Positions 59,301 through 64,000 of a DNA stretch of 64,000 bases are shown piece by piece. The stretch comes from Imbricaverruca yamaguchii. Lineage: Eukaryota > Arthropoda > Thecostraca > Neoverrucidae. The DNA lies in assembly GCA_034440575.1 (NCBI GenBank), contig JAOTOL010001604.1, positions 1,035,001-1,099,000 of the forward strand, read 5' to 3'. Position 1 is the first letter of the stretch, and the number at the start of each line of letters is the position of its first letter. Both the position numbers and the translations under genes were made by a program. The notes under the pieces were generated by a model. The model saw nothing but the letters and a program-made list of their open reading frames with translations. It searched no databases and was not told the DNA's origin.

Positions 59301-62300
59301 AAAGCCAAGCGTGGCTCACTGCCAAGCACTAGGACGTCAAGGTTGGTTGGCTATTGGTTTTACGCTTGTGAAACCAATACGCTTTTTTACGCTTGTAGCG
59401 CCGCCAATCTCTCACGCCGATTGGTCTCGGGCGAAGAGTAGCGACAGGCGAGACTCGAACCCACAACCTTTCGATTGTGAGACGAGCAACTTACCCCTAT
59501 ACTACTCGTCCCCCACTACAACGTAAGAGTGGCTTACTGTTAGGCATCGTCAAGAGTGGCTCAGTGTCGGGCACCAGAACGTGGAATGGTTCCTTTGTTT
59601 TACATACCAAATAGTCTTAGAGATTTGAAATCACAATCCGAATTCAGAGCAGATATTCGAACAGACACACAGGGTTGGAAACATGGGCTGATTCCTACCC
59701 ATGTTTCATGTGTTGGAATCAGCCCATTTCATGTTTCATTGTTAAATTTTAGTACTTTATGACGGAGTGGTTGGAATCAGCCCATGTTTCCGTGGGTTGG
59801 ATTTTGCCATCCATGCTGGATGCCACACATTTCTGCATGTGTGGCATCCAGAACATTATCCTCACCAGAAAACTATGCTATCATCTTTTATACGTTGAAA
59901 TTCGCAGTATGGCAATGAGCCGCTCTGTCGTAAAGTACTCAGAATTAACCAAAAAGTGGAGGCTGCGATTCTGATGTCGCAGGTTTCAAGAAAAATATAC
60001 TCCCGTATTTGATTACCCAGCAATTTTCCCATGCTGACCAAGCGCAAATCAAACCCTGGTGCAGCACAAACTGGCACGGGCCGGAGCCCCCAGCGCCTAC
60101 CTCATGTTGTGGCGGTAGTGGTTGCGCCTGGCGGTGTGCTCGTGGTGGTCGAGGTAGCGCCGGCCGTGGCGCGCCTTGAACCGGCCGAAGCTGGCCTCCA
60201 CGTGGGCGTCGTCGCCGTCCACGAACTCGCGCATCGGGTTCATCAGGTAGGTGCGCTCGTCGGCCCCCGGCGACCAGCCCTTGCAGCGGGTCGGATCTGC
60301 CCAGCACGCCGGTGGGTCTCAGTGGCCGAGGCGGGGCGACGGCCGACGGCACGAATCTCAGTGGGCGAACATGAAGGGACAATTCCGAAGGATTGGTCTG
60401 AGCGGGAAGGTCTTAACGGGCCGGTCCGTGGGAGTCTCAGTCGGTGGATCTGAGTGGGAGAGTCTGAGTAAGTCTTAGTAAGAGGGTCTGAGTAAGAGGG
60501 TCTGAGTAAGAGAGTCTGAGTAAGAGAGTCTGAGTAAGAGAGTCTGAGTAAGAGAGTCTGAGTAAGAGAGTCTGAGTAAGAGAGTCTGAGTAAGAGAGTC
60601 TGAGTAAGAGAGTCTGAGTAAGAGAGTCTGAGTAAGAGAGTCTGAGTAAGAGAGTCTGAGTAAGAGAGTCTGAGTAAGAGAGTCTGAGTAAGAGAGTCCG
60701 AGTGGACAGACAAGTTTCAGTACAGCTGTCCTCAACTGCACGTTAGCGTCGACCTTCACTTGGTTTCACGCACCGCCAGGAGTGCTAGCCCAGGGCCGAA
60801 GCGGCACGTGCTTGAGCAGCAGGCAGTTCTATGCAGCGTCTTTTCACAACACGAGCATTGCGTTATACTACTCCACAGACCTCCGAGCGTGAATTTGTAC
60901 TGAATGTACGTCGGCTTAACTCGACGGGGACGGGCAAAAGCGAATCCTGAGATTAGACAAGGTGGGTTGGGGAGGGGGTTATCACTCTGCAGTTAGCAAA
61001 ACGTAGAAATGCGTTCGAAACAACAAATTTATACCGTGTTTGGTTATGTTTAACAGCTTCTCCCATCCTCTGCCACCAGTCAGTGGGTAGATACTCAAGG
61101 GAATATAGGGAACGTATGCATTGCCCTCGCCATATATCTGACATTCGAACATAATGTGGGCAACAGTGCTACTAGCCGGCCCAGAAGGGTAACACTCAGA
61201 AGCATATTATTAAGCAGTTGTTGTTCAGCATTCCATTCATGCATTGAGCTATGTCGAGCCACACATTTTACAAGCAGAACTTCGCACTCGAGACCTCATA
61301 TGCACAAGTGCGCACATTCAGCGAAACGCTTAATCCGGAGAGGCTTAGTTAGTTTTTTGGGCTTTAGGGCGCATCGACAATGTTGGTCATTCCTGATGTG
61401 CTTTCACAACGCACCTCCTATACTATATGGCGCTCTCTTCTGTGACACTGATTGACTGCCATGGAACAAAAACAAAAGCATAGGAAGAAAATTTGAACCT
61501 GCTGTCTTGCGGCTACGACGCAGACATTTCCCACTGAGTAGCGCGATAAAGCCAGGCACATACCGACGCATATTACGTGGCCAGTATACCAGTGGACGTC
61601 CATTGTTCGGCAGGTACACCGGTGGTACACACCTGGCGGAGCGAGGTCGGCCTTGGTCGGTGTGGCGTCCACGAAGGTGATGTACTGCACGATGTAGTGG
61701 TCGAAGTGCGAGCCCAGCAGACTGTCGTAGCCCTTCATCTCGTACATCACCGGGTGGTAGCCGCCCTGCGGCACCGCGCAGAGTCACGCAGGCCGCACAA
61801 GGTCGGGGTCAAGGGTCGGGGTCAAGGTTGGGGGTCAAGGTCGGGCGCCGACACGCAGCCGGCCGTCGCGCACGGAAGGCGGACAGGGCGCGGCTGCCGA
61901 CCGGCGTCCGCCGATAAACACCGCAGCGGCGTGCGGCGTGCGGCGCGGTGCCGTCTGGACTGCACGCTAGTCCCCTGCACTGCGACAGAGGCGATAGCAG
62001 ACCACAGTACACCCGTGATGAAGTATTCGTGAAATAGGGTGGAATATACCACTTTGTGAACACCCAATCGACATCCTTCTCCAAGAAGAATCGACATTCT
62101 GTTCCTTGGAACCTACACCATCAGCTCGAAGTGCCGACACCATCAGCTCGAATTTGAGTCTGAGACATCAAAAGCATTTTAAATGATACTAATTCCGTGA
62201 CAGATCTCGACATTGCATCCTACCATGCTTGTTTCGACATCTCACACCTAACGAAAAATTATTATTTTAACCCCGCAATACACCGGCCAACCAGCGACAA

Positions 62301-63372
62301 CCAGGAGCTCGCCTGGCACACCGCATCCGACACGCTACCGGTCGCCGGCGTCGGCCGCACGCCCCGCGGCAGTGCTGACCTCCGAAACCCTGGCTGCCAA
62401 TCCGTCAGCGTTCGCCTGAGACTAACCGAATGGGGAGCACGCGACTCAGTCGCGCTTCCTCCGGAGCCCCTTCGACGCTCGACGTCAATATCGCCAGATC
62501 AGTTTCCAGTGTCCACACGGTAAACAGTGCAATGTTCACATCGCTGTCCATTCGATGCGCATCATACCGGCCAAACCAGACCACACCAAACCAGCGGCGG
62601 CTCCGATCTCCACTGCGAGCCCCTGACCTGTGCACACGGCTCGTGCTGTGGGCAAACGGAGCACCGGTCCGCGGCGTGCACTCACCTCTGCATTGGTCCA
62701 CAGCGTGTACAGGTTGTGCTTCTGACCCTGCTTCGTCGCCATGGTGAACTTGCTGCACAGCTGGCCGTACAGCTCCTCCTGCCTCACGAACGAGAAGTTG
62801 GCCACGTCGGGAAGCATCGACTGCGCGTGCACGGCGGCGGACTTCGAGCCCCTCGTCTGCAACGTCATCGACACCTGTTGCGATCAACGGCACCAAGTTG
62901 TCGGCGACCAGCACATGTGACGTCACTTGAGCTGGCAGGCGCGCAAACACATTGTTTACCATTTACTGCGCAACGCAGAACAACATCGCCTACCATCGTC
63001 CATGGTAGTCCGAAGTGGGGCATGGCTGTATTTGCAGTCTGCTGCCGAAAGCGTTCTCTTTCGTTCGATCCAAAGAACAAACAAAAAAGCGACTGAACCC
63101 CAGGTTGCTCAGCATTAGTGTACCTTTCTACCGCGCATGACAGACCGCATCGTGTTCGTCCCAGCGCCCGCCAGAAGTAGTCTCCTCTGCTGCACTGAAC
63201 AGACTGCGACTCCAGTCTGCGGCTACACCCGTCCGGCTGTGTTTGCGGCAAACTATTACCATGAAGCACTCGATCTTGTTGTAGACGTCTCCGTCGCGCG
63301 TGACCGGCATGGTCTTGTACATGATGCCACCGTCGCCACTGTCGCTACCCAACTGGTACGTCTTCATCACAC
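47166..63372 (-). CDS. Cathepsin-like cysteine protease of the 26-29-p type (5' end outside window)
   Basis: Papain-family (C1) endopeptidase, secreted or lysosomal in known members. Ten exons: 63372-63260, 62874-62686, 61765-61633, 60296-60101, 58806-58711, 56371-56265, 55397-55226, 54292-54205, 52775-52613, 47350-47166. All have GT donors and AG acceptors, and all nine intron phases match. They encode about 480 residues. Order: the family's N-terminal extension ([32 protein letters not shown]), an I29-type propeptide ([20 protein letters not shown]), then the mature enzyme starting at [15 protein letters not shown]. Catalytic Cys is in CGSCWSFG, the oxyanion Gln in DQSV, His in LDHAV, Asn in [10 protein letters not shown]. 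The signal peptide and the first ~70 residues must lie beyond 63372. The catalytic set is complete, so the enzyme should be active. Introns are packed with minisatellites and SINEs. Confidence 0.95.
48110..48290. repeat. ~60-bp repeat, three diverged copies
   Basis: Copies contain CACCAGGGGGCTG, GAACAGG and CAACAAAACTGGC in the same order. In the last cathepsin intron, just before the large array. Confidence 0.8.
48556..52555. repeat. 27-bp minisatellite, ~4 kb, ~145 copies
   Basis: Unit of 27 bp with the core AGCTGACTACACAACAGACG. A common variant has GTCGAC (SalI site) in place of GACGAC, and occasional units carry small indels. It fills most of the last intron of the cathepsin gene. Four of the six frames lack stops, giving 9-residue repeats (for example DDLPADYTT on + and RLLCSQLGG on -); long frames such as 49027-50718 are products of the repeat. 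High copy-to-copy identity suggests recent expansion. Confidence 0.98.
52613..52775 (-). CDS. Cathepsin exon i
   Basis: Acceptor TGCCCGCAG, donor TGCG|GTGGGT, phase 0 to 1. It encodes GHVDVPPGD, then [20 protein letters not shown] and [11 protein letters not shown]. The TTAGG run lies 62 bases upstream of the acceptor, and the 27-bp array begins about 58 bases downstream of the donor. Confidence 0.95.
52838..52921. repeat. Interstitial (TTAGG)n telomere repeat
   Basis: About 16-17 units of GGTTA on the + strand, with two TCAGG variants near the end, inside a cathepsin intron. TTAGG is the canonical arthropod telomere unit. On the gene's sense strand it reads CCTAA, a pyrimidine-rich tract 5' of the exon. 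Confidence 0.95.
53000..54204 (-). other. Cathepsin intron, mostly unique sequence
   Basis: AT-rich with no further repeat or gene recognised. The GC-rich left end carries the short motif at 52941-52972. Confidence 0.5.
54205..54292 (-). CDS. Cathepsin exon h
   Basis: Acceptor GCGCCGCAG, donor TCGCAG|GTACCG. It encodes [20 protein letters not shown] then AFCHVND, matching GGVPTEE-x-YGPYLGQDGYCHV of 26-29-p. Confidence 0.95.
54337..54509 (+). mobile_element. tRNA-derived SINE, Ser/Leu-like head, with target-site duplication
   Basis: GGATTGCCGAGTGGTTAAGG (A box, type II tRNA style), CCCGGGTTCGACTC (B box), a body with CATTTCCCAATCC and an (AAAC)n tail. It is flanked by a 22-bp direct repeat with two mismatches, 54315-54336 and 54510-54531. 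Same family as 36538-36662. Confidence 0.92.
54590..54800. repeat. Short-period repeats (CAGTGTCAAGG, CAGTGCCGAGG)
   Basis: Two to three diverged copies of a ~65-70 bp unit containing GACTGCAGGGTCAATTGTCC, GTGTCGCTTTGTC and CAGTGCCGAGG. The SINE at 54812 inserted into it. Confidence 0.75.
54812..54969 (-). mobile_element. tRNA-Val(CAC)-derived SINE with target-site duplication
   Basis: On the - strand: GGGGACGAGTAG, an A-box region with GGGGTAAGTTGCCCG, TCTCACAATC (anticodon position CAC as in tRNA-Val) and B box GGGTTGGAGTC, then a body ending in ACCAATAACCACC. Flanked by GGGACTGCAGTTTTGG (54796-54811) and GGGACTGTAGTTTGAGG (54970-54986). Confidence 0.9.
55226..55397 (-). CDS. Cathepsin exon g (catalytic Cys)
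   Basis: Acceptor GGTGTTTGCAG, donor TACAA|GTCGGT. It encodes [40 protein letters not shown] and CDGGED. It carries the oxyanion-hole Gln, the nucleophilic Cys and the GNNGCDGG block of the papain family. Confidence 0.97.
55410..55535. repeat. Dispersed ~125-bp repeat, copy 1
   Basis: Contains AGGTGTGGGATGTCGAAACG and CATGGAAACGTGCCAAATG. Matches 55734-55858 in the same orientation and part of 62190-62280 inverted. Confidence 0.88.
55734..55858. repeat. Dispersed ~125-bp repeat, copy 2
   Basis: AGGTGTGGGATGTCGAAACG and CACGGAAACATGCCAAATG, in the same order as copy 1; by eye about 85% alike. Both copies lie in the intron between exons f and g. Confidence 0.88.
56265..56371 (-). CDS. Cathepsin exon f (mature N-terminus)
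   Basis: Acceptor CTCTTAAACAG (phase 2), donor AAAG|GTACGA (phase 1). It encodes GSLHFPG, then [17 protein letters not shown], the start of the mature peptidase. The acceptor was chosen because it is the only one fitting the phase of exon e. Confidence 0.85.
56485..57172. repeat. 50-bp minisatellite, ~13 copies
   Basis: Nearly perfect 50-bp units including CATGTCAGCAGGCGACGGTC, in the intron between exons e and f, starting about 115 bp from the exon f acceptor. Period 50 keeps several frames open ([15 protein letters not shown] and others); not coding. Confidence 0.97.
57330..57750. repeat. 37/49-bp alternating minisatellite
   Basis: About ten units sharing GTGCCAGGGTACGGA and GGGTACAGCGGCG; every second unit carries an extra AACCGCCGGCTGA-type segment. 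In the same intron as the 50-bp array. Confidence 0.93.
58230..58706. repeat. 36-bp minisatellite abutting the cathepsin exon e donor
   Basis: Clean 36-bp units (TGGTTGTAGCTGTTGTAGCG and following) at about 58494-58706, more degenerate towards 58230. The last unit begins about four bases into the intron. On the - strand, in the frame of exon e, the unit is open and encodes a 12-residue repeat with YNHGSVQHR. Confidence 0.95.
58711..58806 (-). CDS. Cathepsin exon e
   Basis: Acceptor CTGCTCCGCAG, donor CGCGG|GTACCG, phase 2 on both sides. It encodes [19 protein letters not shown] then [13 protein letters not shown], the end of the I29 propeptide. The donor is immediately followed by a 36-bp array, and the frame stays open into it, so the true exon end is a little uncertain. 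Confidence 0.88.
59185..59590. repeat. ~30-bp minisatellite (GTCAAGAGTGGCTCACTG) interrupted by a SINE
   Basis: Units GTCAAGAGTGGCTCACTGTC with short spacers at 59185-59341 resume at 59520-59590. The SINE at 59342-59513 sits between. Confidence 0.9.
59342..59513 (-). mobile_element. tRNA-Val(CAC)-derived SINE inside a minisatellite
   Basis: Same family as 54812-54969, on the - strand: GGGGTAAGTTGCTCGTCTC, CACAATCGAAAGG and GGGTTCGAGTC (good B box). Flanked by an imperfect direct repeat, CACTAGGACGTCAAG (59327-59341) and CACTACAACGTAAGAG (59514-59529). Confidence 0.9.
59674..59851. repeat. Fold-back element with two inverted repeats
   Basis: GGAAACATGGGCTGATTCC near 59677 is complementary to GGAATCAGCCCATGTTTCC near 59773. 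Just beyond, CTGGATGCCACACA and TGTGTGGCATCCAG form a 14-bp stem with an 8-base loop (about 59816-59851). No open reading frame inside. Confidence 0.8.
60101..60296 (-). CDS. Cathepsin exon d
   Basis: Acceptor GCTGGGCAG, donor ATGAG|GTAGGC, phase 1 to 2. It encodes [30 protein letters not shown] and [13 protein letters not shown], the start of the inhibitory propeptide (I29) with its helical charged pattern. Confidence 0.93.
60455..60702. repeat. 14-bp minisatellite (GAGTCTGAGTAAGA)
   Basis: About seventeen copies, nearly perfect in the middle, in the intron between cathepsin exons c and d. Confidence 0.97.
61633..61765 (-). CDS. Cathepsin exon c
   Basis: Acceptor GGTGCCGCAG, donor CCAG|GTGTGT, phase 0 to 1. 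It encodes [19 protein letters not shown] then [10 protein letters not shown], closely matching RYEM-x-GYN-x-LLGSHYDHY of the family. Confidence 0.93.
61797..61845. repeat. GGTCGGGGTCAAG short tandem repeat
   Basis: Three to four units of 13-15 bp, in the intron 5' of cathepsin exon c. Confidence 0.88.
62190..62280. repeat. Dispersed repeat, copy 3 (inverted)
   Basis: CGTTTCGACATC-like GTTTCGACATCTCACACCTA and flanks are the reverse complement of the core of the repeat at 55410 and 55734. Confidence 0.8.
62686..62874 (-). CDS. Cathepsin exon b
   Basis: Acceptor GATCGCAACAG, donor GAG|GTGAGT, phase 0 on both sides, 63 codons. It encodes [14 protein letters not shown] and [14 protein letters not shown], a conserved stretch of the extension (ILPD and YTLWV in relatives). 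Confidence 0.9.
63260..63372 (-). CDS. Cathepsin exon a
   Basis: Acceptor CCACGTACAG, donor ATG|GTAATA. It encodes [15 protein letters not shown] and then [19 protein letters not shown], part of the N-terminal extension of 26-29-p proteases. It starts in phase 1, so at least one coding exon lies upstream outside the window. Confidence 0.88.
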
Positions 63373-63540
63373 CTGTACGTGGAAACGTTCTGAGAGCACA
63401 TACAGCCTCAGGTGCATAGCTATCGCGACAAAGCAACAGCAGGTGTTCACGTTTCTGAAGGCAGGCCTGCTGGACAGCCATTTATTGGATGAAATGAAAA
63501 GTGACTCATGTATGCATCATGTAGCTCAGTATGCATCATG

Positions 63541-63845
63541 CCGCTCCGGTAGCTCAGTTGGTTAGAGCGCTGGCTTGCACTGGTCTCCCCTGTCCTGGCA
63601 ACACAGGGTTCGAGTCGCTTCGCGCGCTCGCATTTAGCCCCCGGCCGGGAGTGTCAGTTGGCAGCTGGCCCGATAAGGCCGGGGACAAGCTACCGGGCGG
63701 CCGTGTCGGTGCATTGGCGGCACGTTAAACTTTCGGTCTAAATTCTGCCGTTAACTGGAGTTCGTGGATCGGGTGGTGGGGCCGGTCCGCAACAAGCTCT
63801 GCTTAGCAATAGAACCCTGGTTCCTCAAGCCACCCCAACAACAAC
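63541..63845 (+). mobile_element. tRNA-Ala-like SINE (full-length looking)
   Basis: CGGTAGCTCAGTTGGTTAGA (A box), CTTGCAC in the anticodon-loop position (TGC, Ala-like) and GGGTTCGAGTCG (B box), then a body with CCCCCGGCCGGGAG and AAATTCTGCCGTTAACTGG, and a 3' end CCCCAACAACAAC. The anticodon arm does not close properly, so it is a SINE rather than a working tRNA gene. It lies just 5' of the cathepsin exons in the window. Confidence 0.88.
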
Positions 63846-64000
63846 TCGGATTAAATTTATTGAAGAAAAAAATGTATTTAAAAAAAGTACCACTATTACG
63901 TCCACGTAAGAGGAAGTTAATTGGCGTGAAAAAATCCAAAATTACGACAAAGATACACATTTATCAGAAATTATATTTATATAATTTCCGCAAATCATCC

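Noticed and set aside
63541..63620. Possible tRNA-Ala gene (also tRNA-like heads at 18404, 36600, 54337, 54900, 59430)
   Set aside because: A and B boxes are present, but acceptor and anticodon stems do not pair well, and each continues into a shared SINE body, with tails or target-site duplications in several.

Overview
This window is animal nuclear DNA from an arthropod. Three things support that: a spliced chitin-binding (Rebers-Riddiford RR-1) cuticle protein gene, an ortholog of the arthropod 26-29 kDa cysteine protease, and an 84-base run of the arthropod telomere unit TTAGG. GC-rich coding exons and a very high load of micro- and minisatellites would fit a crustacean, but that is inference. 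There is no bacterial, organellar or viral content. Most long open frames are tandem repeats whose unit happens to lack stop codons.

Four host genes are supported. (1) A cuticle protein, + strand, 9358-10609: two exons, TATA box and poly(A) signal. (2) A divergent class A GPCR of muscarinic/histamine-H3 type, - strand, 23190-24455, in one exon. (3) The C-terminal part of a NOL4-like nuclear protein, - strand, six exons between 38891 and 31643. (4) All but the first exon(s) of a 26-29-p-like cathepsin, - strand, ten exons between 63372 and 47166. All splice phases agree in genes 3 and 4 as modelled; one NOL4 donor/acceptor pair is ambiguous. Both extend, or probably extend, 5' beyond what I can find here.

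Layout: 0-3.7 kb holds microsatellite and 24-, 34- and 11-bp minisatellites. A 5'-truncated CR1 LINE follows (3.74-5.81 kb), then a LINE relic split by (TA)n (6.1 kb), degenerate repeats (6.8-8.7 kb) and the cuticle gene. Two CR1 LINE copies lie head to tail on the - strand (11.57-17.27 kb), fused in mid-element. Next come a palindromic 35-bp repeat, a SINE and a 12-bp array (18.2-19.8 kb), and long T/TA/CT tracts (21.1-22.1 kb). The GPCR is followed by degenerate satellites (25.6-29.8 kb) and NOL4 (31.6-38.9 kb). 39-47 kb is largely gene-poor. The cathepsin gene occupies 47.2-63.4 kb, and a SINE closes the window.

The most striking theme is tandem repeats at exon edges. In NOL4, a segment made of the 3' splice site plus the start of the next exon has itself become a five-copy in-frame array (37.15-37.32 kb). 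Most cathepsin introns hold their own unrelated minisatellite (27, 50, 37/49, 36, 14 bp) or the TTAGG run. Two of the arrays start within 60 bases of a splice donor and keep the exon frame open. tRNA-derived SINEs of at least three families are present, three of them with recognisable target-site duplications.
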